NCBI RefSeq assembly: GCF_003663825.1 | Contig: NZ_RCCC01000001.1 | Span: forward strand, 4,720,501-4,784,500 | Source of the DNA: Acidovorax sp. 106 | Lineage (GTDB): Bacteria; Pseudomonadota; Gammaproteobacteria; Burkholderiales; Burkholderiaceae_C | Direction of reading: 5' to 3' | Length of the DNA stretch: 64,000 nt | Shown here: in pieces, positions 17,015 through 24,614 of the stretch | Position numbering within the stretch: the first letter of the stretch is position 1 | How the letters are laid out: every line of letters begins with the position of its first letter | Program-made: the position numbers and the translations under genes | Notes under the pieces: model-generated | The model's database searches: none | What the model was told of the DNA's origin: nothing | Seen by the model: only the letters and a program-made list of their open reading frames with translations

Positions 17015-17443
17015 ATGAGCACTCGTTACACCTGGGGCAAGCTCGCAGTCTGGAGCCTGTGCCTCAATCTCTTTGGTTCTGCTTGGGCCCAGGCTCCTGG
17101 CGAGGACCCGGTCATCCTGACCAAGAAGCTCACCGTGCAAATGCAACCTACCAGTGCAGCCACGCCCTCATCCAACTTGGACGGCAATACCAGCATGCCC
17201 GCTTGGCTGCGCGCCCGCATCGCACGCTATGAAGCCAAGGCGTTTTCGGAGGACACCTCTGGAGTGCTAACCAACAACGATGTGGTCACAACGGCCAATG
17301 CACAGGGCATGCAAAAGACCTGCGTGCAGGAAGTGGGTAGCAATACCGTTTCCAGCGGCTCCGCCAACACCGCCAGGTACGGTACAACGGCCGCGCCGCA
17401 AGTGGTGGTGCTGCGCGGCGATCTGGTCAACATCTGCAAGTAG
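17015..17443 (+). CDS. Small secreted protein of the curli-like locus, family unknown
   Basis: 142 residues with a signal peptide (KLAVWSLCLNLFGSAWAQA, cut after AWA) and no further membrane segment. The mature part has Lys/Thr-rich strands at the start (VILTKKLTVQMQPTS), a helical middle (PAWLRARIARYEAKAF) and two Cys residues (KTCVQEVGSN and the C-terminal NICK) that could form a disulfide. A well-placed AGGAG precedes the ATG. It lies between the repeat protein and the CsgG-like lipoprotein, so a role as minor subunit, nucleator or chaperone of the fibre is plausible from position only. Confidence 0.7.
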   Translation: MSTRYTWGKLAVWSLCLNLFGSAWAQAPGEDPVILTKKLTVQMQPTSAATPSSNLDGNTSMPAWLRARIARYEAKAFSEDTSGVLTNNDVVTTANAQGMQKTCVQEVGSNTVSSGSANTARYGTTAAPQVVVLRGDLVNICK

Positions 17444-17487
17444 CCAGGCGGCCCATCTTGCGCTGCACCAGCGGTAGGAGCAAACCC

Positions 17488-19242
17488 ATGCCATCCCCCA
17501 ACTTGGCGCAGGCCAGGCACTTGCACAGCTCTTTGCGCTGGAGCACCTTTGTGGCCATCTTTACCAGCCTGTGGCTGAGTGGTTGCGCCACCCCCATGGA
17601 CCCCAGGAAGGATCAGCCCTTTCAGGAACGTGCCTCCATCACCGACCGCCCCGTCACCCGGCCCACCCGCTCTATCTCCAGTTTCTCCGATTCGCTGGTG
17701 TGCATGGACCATATGCTGCGTGACGCCCAGCAGCCCACCACGCTCATCACCAGCAAGCAGATTCCCGATTACTCTGGCCGCGTGGCCGTGGCCAGCAAAG
17801 ACATGGTGATCACGGCACTATCGCAAATGTCGCGCCTGAGCAATGCCTTTCGGTTTGTGGACTACGAGGTGGACATTGCGCGGCAAGACACGGTGCAGAA
17901 CCTGACCACCATCCTGCTCAACAACAACCAGATCCAACTGCAAAGGCCCGCGTTGTATATCTCTGGCGCTGTTGCGTTTGCGGACCAGAATGTGATCAAC
18001 AACCGCTTTGACACGGGGCTGTCTGGCCCCCGCGTTGATCTGGGCTACAGCCAAAGCCGCAACGCCACCATCATCGGACTGGAAATGCACCTGGGCGACT
18101 TCCGCACCCGCACGTTGATACCGGGGCTGGACTCGGCCAACGAGGTCATTGTGGGCAGCGGCGGCCAGGGCGTGGATCTGGCGGGCCGCATTGGCACCTA
18201 TGGGGTGCAATTCAATGTCGGGCGCGATTACACCCAAGGCGCTGGCAGCGCCATGCGGACGCTGGTGGACTTGGCCACGATTGAGCTGGTGGGCAAATGG
18301 GCACGTGTGCCCTACTGGCAATGCCTCACTTTGGAGCAAAACCACCCCGACTTTCAGCGACAGTTGCGCGACTGGTATGACGAGGGCTCGGCATCGGTGC
18401 GCATCCAGCTGGTCACGCGCTCATTGATCAGCCGGGGGTACATCGCGGCAGGTGCTAGCCCAGCCAGCCCTCCCAGCAGCAGTTCGCTGTCAGAACCCAA
18501 CCCCCAGCTTCGGGCCGCATTGGCACGCTTTCAGGCCGACAACGGGATGGTGGTGACAGGTGTGGTGGACTTCCCGACCTACGAGCGGGCTTTGCGCCAC
18601 TTTGTAGACTTGGCTGCGGACGGCACATTGGCGCGCATCGGTTGGAGTTCTACGCATGCCGAGCCGGTGCAGCCCAAGCCAGAGGCCGCAGACCAGCCCA
18701 CAAAGCCTGTGGTTACCAGCGCGCTGATGTATGGCGCCCCCGCAGCAGAGCGCATCTTGAATATGCAGATTGAGAACGTGCTACTGGACCGCACGGACTT
18801 TGAGGTCGGCGAACAAATATTCTTGTCTGCCACTGTTTCACGCGCATCTTTTCTGCAGTGCTATCTGGCCGATGCCACCGGTACCGTCATGCGCTTGTTG
18901 CCCAACCAGGCCAATACGGTGGGCTGGGTGTCTGCCAACCAGGCTGTCCGCATCCCGGACTGGATGAGTCCCAACCCAGGGTTCGTGATGGATGCAGCCA
19001 GCCCGGGCCGCGAGGGGGTTGCCTGCTTTGCGACCGACGACGACAGCACCGCCAAGCTGCCTGATGATTTGCGAGGCCCAGCACTGAAGGCCATCCAGGG
19101 TATCCGCACGCTGGAGAAGATCAACGAAGCCTTTGCCAAGGCATGGGGCAGCACCGGCTACACAGGCAATGCGGTGTACTGGAATGTGGTGCCCCGGCGA
19201 ACCCCTACCGCCACCTCCGCAGCACCACTCCCCCGCAAATAA
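17488..19242 (+). CDS. Outer-membrane lipoprotein with CsgG-like, peptidoglycan-binding-like and DUF4384-like parts
   Basis: 584 residues. A lipobox LWLSGC puts the lipidated Cys at residue 33. Residues about 75-285 resemble CsgG/HfaB secretion channels: an early VAVASKDMVITALSQMS helix, FRFVDYE, then paired strands in ATIIGLEMHLGDFRTRTLIPG and a closing GSAMRTLVDLATIELVGKWARVPYWQCL. About 325-375 looks like a PG_binding fold (LRAALARFQADNGMVVTGVVDFPTYERAL). About 425-500 matches the DUF4384 pattern (DFEVGEQIFLSATVSRASFLQCYLADATGTVMRLLPNQ). ATG at 17488 follows TAGGAG. The domain names are from pattern recognition; the CsgG match is remote. Predicted role: export pore for the two secreted proteins, held to the wall. 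Confidence 0.72.
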   Translation: MPSPNLAQARHLHSSLRWSTFVAIFTSLWLSGCATPMDPRKDQPFQERASITDRPVTRPTRSISSFSDSLVCMDHMLRDAQQPTTLITSKQIPDYSGRVAVASKDMVITALSQMSRLSNAFRFVDYEVDIARQDTVQNLTTILLNNNQIQLQRPALYISGAVAFADQNVINNRFDTGLSGPRVDLGYSQSRNATIIGLEMHLGDFRTRTLIPGLDSANEVIVGSGGQGVDLAGRIGTYGVQFNVGRDYTQGAGSAMRTLVDLATIELVGKWARVPYWQCLTLEQNHPDFQRQLRDWYDEGSASVRIQLVTRSLISRGYIAAGASPASPPSSSSLSEPNPQLRAALARFQADNGMVVTGVVDFPTYERALRHFVDLAADGTLARIGWSSTHAEPVQPKPEAADQPTKPVVTSALMYGAPAAERILNMQIENVLLDRTDFEVGEQIFLSATVSRASFLQCYLADATGTVMRLLPNQANTVGWVSANQAVRIPDWMSPNPGFVMDAASPGREGVACFATDDDSTAKLPDDLRGPALKAIQGIRTLEKINEAFAKAWGSTGYTGNAVYWNVVPRRTPTATSAAPLPRK

Positions 19243-19260
19243 GAACACTGCGGCAGCCCC

Positions 19261-20418
19261 ATGTCCGAGCCACATCGCCTGCCATTGGCCTCACCCACCA
19301 ACCTGCTGTGGATAGCGGCACTTGGACTTTGTTTGTTCTCACCCGTTGTGGTGCAGGCTGCAGCCAGGGGCATATCCGAATCTGTGGAGAACGGTCTGGA
19401 TCCTGAAACGCTACATGCTCCTTCACCATCTGCGCCTACAAATAATCCCCTCCGAGTTGAGAAAGCGGTGCAGGCGCTGCGTGCGGCAGCGCTGGGCAGC
19501 GCGCCTGCACCGGCTACACCAAAGCGCCCATCCACGACCCCATCCCCCAAGACACCCACGAGCCCAGCCGAAGCTGCTTGGCTGCTAGGTCTGCTAAGCC
19601 TGCATGGTGTAGGCACGCCCACAGACACAGCCCAGGCACAACATTGGTTTGAACAAGCCCAGGCGCTACGGCACCCTTTGGCACCCGCAGGTTTGGCATG
19701 GTGCCAAATCATGGGGTGCCTGAGCGCCCCTAATCCTGCAGCAGCCATCCCCTGGATCCAGCAGTTGACCAAAGGAACGCCAGGTCTGACCAAATATCTG
19801 GAATGGTTGGTCAACCAGGCGATCGCGCCCATACCATCGCCCACATCGGAGCCAGCCCAAGGTCCACACCCACTTTTGCTGGCTGCAGCCAATGCAGGCA
19901 ATGCCCAGGCGACGAACGAGCTAGGGCTGGAATACCTGGCAACCGGCCAGCTCGAAAAGGCACTCGCGCAATTCCAATCCGCGGCCCCCAGATCTGCCGC
20001 CGCAGCAGCCAATGCCCATCTGCTGCGCAAGCGCATTCAGCCGAGCCCATCCAAGCTGCACCACCAACCCATCCGCAACAACGCACAGGCTTGGTATACC
20101 GAAGCGCAACGCTACCACCGTGGTGACGGTGTGCCAGCCAACTACGCAGAGGCAGTGCGCCTGTACCAAATTGCAGCCAGCAGCGGCGATGAGAAGGCTC
20201 GCAGAATGCTGGAGTTGATCTTCTCGCGCCCCACGCCCAGTGGGACAGTGGACTTGGCATGGATGCAGCAGCTTGCGGCGCTGAACCCCGACTCCAACGG
20301 CTCCACGCAAAATGCCACGACCCCGTTGTCTCCCCACACATGGCAACGAGATCCAAGCCCCTTGTATGGACTGATCCCACCGCAGTGGCTTGCCACGAGA
20401 GCTACATCCGCGCCCTGA
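19261..20418 (+). CDS. Sel1-repeat (TPR-like) periplasmic protein of the curli-like locus
   Basis: 385 residues. A hydrophobic segment near residues 14-36 (LLWIAALGLCLFSPVVVQAAA) is a signal peptide or anchor. A Pro/Thr-rich linker follows (about 85-105). Sel1-like units include AWLLGLLSLHGVGTPTDTAQAQHWFEQAQA (about 108-137), ATNELGLEYLATGQLEKALAQF and AQRYHRGDGVPANYAEAVRLYQIAASSGDEKARRML (about 280-315). Such repeats are protein-protein scaffolds. It begins 18 bp after the lipoprotein gene with no strong ribosome-binding site, so it is probably translated by coupling. It would be the fourth and last gene of the operon. Confidence 0.78.
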   Translation: MSEPHRLPLASPTNLLWIAALGLCLFSPVVVQAAARGISESVENGLDPETLHAPSPSAPTNNPLRVEKAVQALRAAALGSAPAPATPKRPSTTPSPKTPTSPAEAAWLLGLLSLHGVGTPTDTAQAQHWFEQAQALRHPLAPAGLAWCQIMGCLSAPNPAAAIPWIQQLTKGTPGLTKYLEWLVNQAIAPIPSPTSEPAQGPHPLLLAAANAGNAQATNELGLEYLATGQLEKALAQFQSAAPRSAAAAANAHLLRKRIQPSPSKLHHQPIRNNAQAWYTEAQRYHRGDGVPANYAEAVRLYQIAASSGDEKARRMLELIFSRPTPSGTVDLAWMQQLAALNPDSNGSTQNATTPLSPHTWQRDPSPLYGLIPPQWLATRATSAP

Positions 20419-20818
20419 TGAATTGACGGAGGTGCAATGATCGTGTCGGCTGCGATGCCAAACCCTTGCGACGCCTGAACCAAAGACAACACCGGTGGCC
20501 CTGGGGCTCAAATGGAGAATCAGCTATCGGTTTGCGCTGGCTGCCATCGAAATCTACGCAGCCATCCCTCAACTCTGGGGGCTCTACCGCACAGGTAGCA
20601 TCGCTGTTCTGGCGGCACTGGCGGTGGGTAGAAATTAGCCACTCAGGAGAGGACGGGCATCAGGCATTGCTGTTGATGCAGCGCATGGCTTTGTTTTCTG
20701 AATCGCCGCCGTTGGATCCATCGCGAAATGGCCTCGCATGCTGCATCAACCACTCCAACGCTTCGCAGACAACAAACTGCATAGTCCCGGAAAACACAAC
20801 CAAGTACCGTTGTCATCT
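20419..20818. other. Gap before the SnoaL-like gene
   Basis: No supported gene. A 52-codon frame around 20490-20640 encodes a somewhat hydrophobic peptide but has no ATG or ribosome-binding site. A perfect 11-bp inverted repeat, GTTGATGCAGC at 20672-20682 and GCTGCATCAAC at 20740-20750, lies upstream of the next gene. Confidence 0.5.
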
Positions 20819-21322
20819 ATGAAAAACCTGCGCAGATCTTTGGCCAAGGCAGCATTGGTGGCCGCTTTGCTCGGCACCGCATCCATCGCGTCGCACGCTG
20901 AAATGTCGTTCATCGCACCTGATCAGCAATCCTCTTTACTGATCAGCAACGACCCTGCCTTGGCCGCCAACAAGCGGCTGGTGTTTGACTTCTGGCGGGA
21001 AGTATTTGAGGGCGGGCACATGGAGCTTGCCGACAAGTACCTGTCAGACGAATACGTGCAGCACAACCCCAATGTGCAAAGCGGTCGCGCAGCCTTTGTC
21101 GATTTTTTCTCCAAAATCAAAAAGCCCCAAACCGTCACCCCACACATCCAAGCCCCGCTGGTCTCCATCGTTGCAGAACGTGATTTGGTCATCCTGAGCT
21201 TTGGCCGCGAGTACCCCGACCCCAAGGACTCGACCAAACGCTACGTTACTACGTGGTTTGACATGTTCCGGATAGCGAATGGGAAGATTGTGGAGCACTG
21301 GGACCCTGCACTGCGCCGCTGA
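20819..21322 (+). CDS. Secreted SnoaL-like / NTF2-fold protein
   Basis: 167 residues with a signal peptide (SLAKAALVAALLGTASIASHA, cut about residue 27). The mature part is a single SnoaL-like domain of the polyketide-cyclase/NTF2 superfamily: NKRLVFDFWREVFEGGHMELADKYLSDEYVQHNPNVQSGRAAFVDFF and the closing RIANGKIVEHWD. Members with a periplasmic location mostly have no assigned reaction. ATG at 20819 is directly before the Lys-rich start of the signal peptide. It stands alone, 400 bp after the Sel1 gene. Confidence 0.82.
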   Translation: MKNLRRSLAKAALVAALLGTASIASHAEMSFIAPDQQSSLLISNDPALAANKRLVFDFWREVFEGGHMELADKYLSDEYVQHNPNVQSGRAAFVDFFSKIKKPQTVTPHIQAPLVSIVAERDLVILSFGREYPDPKDSTKRYVTTWFDMFRIANGKIVEHWDPALRR

Positions 21323-21530
21323 GTCAGCGGGAGTGCGCTGATGCACGCGAATCCACGCCTGCAGCGGCAGCAACCAAACTAGCGCACGAGCCCCTTAGAT
21401 TTCTAAAGCACTCAAAGTGCATCAACCTGGGCGTACAAAACACCGATCACACCAAATTGGGGCGGTTGTACCCCCGGCCGTACCCCCAATTTTTCAAGGC
21501 TGGATGGGTGCCTGAAGACAGCCATAGGCC
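21323..21530. other. Gap downstream of the SnoaL-like gene
   Basis: No gene. Contains repeated GTACCCCC blocks (about 21468-21490) and further GTTCCCC/GGGGGAAC blocks beyond 21590. Together with the duplicated terminator these look like debris at the ssrA integration hot-spot. Confidence 0.4.
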
Positions 21531-21590
21531 GTAAATCGTTGCTTTACCAAAGAAAAAGGGCGTTCGCCGGATTTCAGCGAACGCCCTTGG
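21531..21590. repeat. 60-bp direct repeat carrying a terminator hairpin, copy 1
   Basis: Matches 21725-21784 at 55 of 60 positions. It includes the stem AAGGGCGTTCGC.../...GCGAACGCCCTT and, on the minus strand, a following T-rich stretch. It is the outer copy, 194 bp from the inner one. Confidence 0.85.
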
Positions 21591-21724
21591 GTGGGGGAAC
21601 GGCCTCCCCCATAGGGAAACGGGGGAACAACTGGGCGCAGTCTACGACTTTTCTGGTTTGTTCCCCCATCCGTTCCCCCGCTTTGCCTTGGATGCACACG
21701 GACGACTATGCACGTTCATGCACT

Positions 21725-21784
21725 GTAAGTCGTTGATTTACCAAAGAAAAAGGGCGTTCGCTGGAAGTCAGCGAACGCCCTTGG
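21725..21784. repeat. 60-bp direct repeat carrying a terminator hairpin, copy 2
   Basis: The copy next to ssrA. Together with 21531-21590 it forms a direct duplication with a short block of unrelated sequence between, as left by integration or deletion of an element at tmRNA. Confidence 0.85.
21743..21782 (-). terminator. Intrinsic terminator of ssrA
   Basis: A 14-pair stem (21750-21763 with 21769-21782) followed on the minus strand by TTTTTCTTTGG, 12 bp after the tmRNA 3' end. Confidence 0.88.
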
Positions 21785-21793
21785 ACGTTATGG

Positions 21794-22180
21794 TGGTGGA
21801 GCTGGCGGGAATTGAACCCGCGTCCGCAAGCCTTCATCGAGCAGATCTACATGTTTAGCGGTCTGTTTTGAATCTCGCCACCGTCATCGCGCAGTCGCAC
21901 GCTACAACAGCAGCCAGCACCCTATTTTCTTACCCCAATCCAAGGTACCCGGATCAGGGCCAGCCCATGTAATTATCCTTGCAGCCGGGAGGCTCTGATT
22001 GCTCAGAACCCCCTTGCCCAGCCCATCGGCCAACTGTTGCAAGGCTCACTGGCAATTAAGCAGCGAGTGCGAAACGTTCGTCGTTTGCAGTTAGTTTTTT
22101 AAATCGAGATTTACGAGCGTGACTCAAGCTCGACATGCACCACACCGATTCCGAACCCACGTCGAAACCAGGACAGCCCC
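21794..22180 (-). ncRNA. ssrA: Transfer-messenger RNA (tmRNA)
   Basis: Rescues stalled ribosomes with SmpB. On the minus strand it begins GGGGCTG, which pairs with CAGCTCC ahead of the A-CCA 3' end. The T-arm GGTTCAATTCCCG-like segment lies just before. The tag frame is readable inside: GCA AAC GAC GAA CGT TTC GCA CTC GCT GCT TAA, giving ANDERFALAA. Length 387 nt is normal. The form is a one-piece tmRNA, as in other Burkholderiales. Confidence 0.96.
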
Positions 22181-22189
22181 AGGCTTTCT

Positions 22190-22216
22190 ATTTTAGGCCA
22201 CTGCGATCCGTTGCAA
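22190..22216 (-). promoter_or_regulatory. Predicted ssrA promoter, inside the 3' end of gph
   Basis: On the minus strand TTGCAA (22216-22211) and TAAAAT (22195-22190) stand 15 bp apart, ten bases before the tmRNA 5' end. The -10 box overlaps the TAA stop of gph. Confidence 0.6.
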
Positions 22217-22858
22217 GAGCTCCAGCGGAGAATTAATTGAGGTGTGGGCATTCCACCGCGTGATGTCGGTTTGCGCACCAAGATAGCCATAGGTTGCAGC
22301 CACCGTCGCCATACCGGCAGCATGTCCGGCGATGATATCCCTCTCGTCATCGCCCACATAGATGCAGCGACCAGGGTCCACCCCTAAACGCCTAGCAGCC
22401 TCCTGCAAAGGAGCGGGATGGGGCTTGGCGTGGGGTGTTGTGTCACCACTGATAACGACCTCAGCGGCCGCCAGCAGAGGCATGGAGCGTGTCAAAGGGT
22501 CTGTAAAGCGCATCGATTTGTTTGTCACGATGCCCCAGCGCAGCTGGCGCAACCGCAAGGCTTCCAGCATCTCAGCCACCCCATCAAAGATGGACGTCGA
22601 TACGGTCATGCGGCGTTCATAGTTCACGAAGAACTCCTCCCGCATCCCCGGGAAATCGGGGTGTTCGGGGTTCATTCCGAACGCTTGCGCCAACATGCCA
22701 CGGGCACCAGCGCCAGCCATCGGGCGGTACAGATCGAGGGGATAGGAGGAGAGGCCGCGGTCAGTGCGCATCTTGTCGGCAGCCGCTCCAAGGTCCGGTG
22801 CACTGTCAATCAAGGTACCGTCCAGATCAAACAGCACAGCCTCAATGTTGTTGAACAT
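22193..22858 (-). CDS. gph: Phosphoglycolate phosphatase (HAD family)
   Basis: HAD-superfamily hydrolase of 221 residues that clears 2-phosphoglycolate. Motif I is VLFDLDGTLIDSAPDL (nucleophile Asp near residue 11), motif II VTNKS, motif III Lys in HAKPHPAPL, and motif IV YVGDDERDIIAG. The cap domain is of the Gph type. ATG at 22858 is 9 bp after the ubiG stop; a TTG at 22867 that would overlap the stop is a weaker alternative. The ubiG-gph pairing is conserved in betaproteobacteria. Confidence 0.92.
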   Translation of the reverse strand: MFNNIEAVLFDLDGTLIDSAPDLGAAADKMRTDRGLSSYPLDLYRPMAGAGARGMLAQAFGMNPEHPDFPGMREEFFVNYERRMTVSTSIFDGVAEMLEALRLRQLRWGIVTNKSMRFTDPLTRSMPLLAAAEVVISGDTTPHAKPHPAPLQEAARRLGVDPGRCIYVGDDERDIIAGHAAGMATVAATYGYLGAQTDITRWNAHTSINSPLELLQRIAVA

Positions 22859-22867
22859 ACGGAGCAA

Positions 22868-23578
22868 TCAAGAAAATTTTTGGGTTGCCAGCATGTAATT
22901 GACACTGGTGTCGGCGCTGAGCCAATACCGGCGCGTGACCGGGTTGTATTCAAGCCCCTTGGTGTGAAGCACATCCAGGCCTGCCGCTCTGCAACTGGAT
23001 GCCAGTTCGCTGGGCTTGATCATCTTGGCGTACTCGTGCGTACCTCGGGGCAGCATATTCAGCAGGTACTCCGCCCCCACAATGGCCAGCATAAAAGCCT
23101 TGGCGTTGCGGTGCAAGGTTGAGAAAAAAACCCATCCACCGGGCTTCACCAGTTGGGCGCAGGCTTGCACCACAGAGTGTGGGTCCGGCACATGCTCCAG
23201 CATTTCCATGCAGGTCACCACATCAAAACTGGAGGGTTGTTCTTCAGCCAGAGCTTCTACGCTGATTTCTCGGTATTGAATGTGGGGGGTGCCAGTTTCC
23301 AGTGCATGCAGTTGGGCTACACGCAAGGATTTGGTGGCCAAGTCAATACCCGTCACATCGGCCCCTTTACGGGCCATGGAGTCGGCCAAGATCCCTCCTC
23401 CACAACCAACATCCAGAACTCTGCACCGGTCCAAACCTGCGTGGGTGTTGATCCAGTCCAAACGAAGCGGGTTGATTTGGTGTAGCGGACGGAACTCGCT
23501 TTCTGGATCCCACCAACGGTGCGCTAAATCAGAGAATTTCGCCAGCTCAGCAGGGTCTGCGTTGATTGATTCGATCAT
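22868..23578 (-). CDS. ubiG: Ubiquinone biosynthesis O-methyltransferase UbiG
   Basis: SAM-dependent enzyme that performs both O-methylations in ubiquinone synthesis. The 236 residues contain the N-terminal WWDPESEFRPLHQINPLRLDWI signature, the SAM-binding VLDVGCGGGILADSMARKGADVTGID (about residues 55-80), DVVTCMEMLEHVPDP (about 122) and LVKPGGWVFFSTLHRN. Length is normal. It is first of two genes with gph. Confidence 0.95.
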   Translation of the reverse strand: MIESINADPAELAKFSDLAHRWWDPESEFRPLHQINPLRLDWINTHAGLDRCRVLDVGCGGGILADSMARKGADVTGIDLATKSLRVAQLHALETGTPHIQYREISVEALAEEQPSSFDVVTCMEMLEHVPDPHSVVQACAQLVKPGGWVFFSTLHRNAKAFMLAIVGAEYLLNMLPRGTHEYAKMIKPSELASSCRAAGLDVLHTKGLEYNPVTRRYWLSADTSVNYMLATQKFS

Positions 23579-23703
23579 TTCGCCATTTTCCTCTATTCCA
23601 TACCCTCAATGGCTTTTGGCAATTGCCATCGGCCAGTCATCACCTCGCCATCAAAATTGAAAAAGCCTGAGATTCGCCAAAATGATGAAAATCACTCAGG
23701 CAT

Positions 23704-23732
23704 AAAAAAAAGCCCCTGACGGGGCTTTTTTT
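23704..23732 (-). terminator. Intrinsic terminator after the OmpA-family gene
   Basis: AGCCCC-TGAC-GGGGCT stem with seven T on one side and eight A on the other, so it could work in both directions. It lies 14 bp beyond the stop codon of the OmpA gene. Confidence 0.9.
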
Positions 23733-23746
23733 GGAGTAATCAAAGA

Positions 23747-24391
23747 TTACTTGGTAGCACGAGTGCCAACCACTTCGATTTCCACGCGGCGGTTCTTTGC
23801 GCGGCCTTCGGCAGTCTTGTTGTCTGCCACTGGTTGCTTCTCGCCCTTGCCTTCAGTGTAGACACGGTTCTTTTCGATGCCCTTGGACACCAAGTAAGCC
23901 TTCACGGCTTCAGAACGACGCACAGACAGCTTTTGGTTGTAAGCATCGGAGCCCACGGAGTCAGTGTGACCCACGGCGATGATGACTTCCAGGTTGATGT
24001 CCTTGACCTTGGAAACCAGGTCGTCGAGCTTTGCCTTGCCTTCAGCCTTCAGAACCGACTTGTCGAAGTCGAAGAAAGCGTCAGCAGCGTAAGTCACCTT
24101 TTGGGCGGCCACGACTGGAGCGGCAGCAGCTGGAGCTGCAGCAGCTGGGGCAGCTGGAGCTGCAGAAGCTGGGGCAGCGGCAGCTGGAGCAGCTGCTGCG
24201 ATAGCGCCATCGCAACCGGCGGCTGCGGTAGCAGGCGTCCAGTTGGCATCGCGCCAGCAGTATTCATTGGTGCCGTTCTTCCAGACCAGGTCGCCGGAAC
24301 CGTTCTTCCAGTTGTCCACGGATTGTGCGCCAGCGGCGGTTGCGAGCGCTGCAGAGGCAAACAACATCGCCACTTTGTTCAGTTTCTTCAT
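23747..24391 (-). CDS. OmpA-family outer-membrane protein
   Basis: 214 residues: signal peptide (KKLNKVAMLFASAALATAAGA), a short conserved N-terminal part with NEYCWRDANWTPATAAAGCDG (two Cys), a flexible Ala/Pro linker of about 35 residues, and a C-terminal OmpA domain binding peptidoglycan (FFDFDKSVLKAEGKAKLDDL, VGHTDSVGSDAYNQKLSVRRSEAVKAYLVSKGI, NRRVEIEV). No beta-barrel is present, so it is a linker-type OmpA protein. ATG at 24391 follows AGAGGAG; a longer frame upstream lacks a signal. It is divergent from gyrA. Confidence 0.9.
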   Translation of the reverse strand: MKKLNKVAMLFASAALATAAGAQSVDNWKNGSGDLVWKNGTNEYCWRDANWTPATAAAGCDGAIAAAAPAAAAPASAAPAAPAAAAPAAAAPVVAAQKVTYAADAFFDFDKSVLKAEGKAKLDDLVSKVKDINLEVIIAVGHTDSVGSDAYNQKLSVRRSEAVKAYLVSKGIEKNRVYTEGKGEKQPVADNKTAEGRAKNRRVEIEVVGTRATK

Positions 24392-24614
24392 GGTTCTCCT
24401 CTTGGGGAAAAAGCCGCAGCCTCGCTGCGAATCAGGACGTTTAGGGTGACCACCACCAAAAACGTTAAAACGATTGTGCCATACGTAACAGGCGAAAAGA
24501 GGCTCTAGCGCATAAGGCACCGTAGGACAAAACCGCAATAGCCCGCATATGTTGCATAGGCGCTACAAGCATCTCAGCCTAAAATGGCTCTCCTTTGCTG
24601 CCACCGCCGTCCAA

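Noticed and set aside
20466..20640. Small gene between the Sel1 and SnoaL-like genes
   Set aside because: The hydrophobic frame has no ATG and no ribosome-binding site, and other frames here show no coding character.
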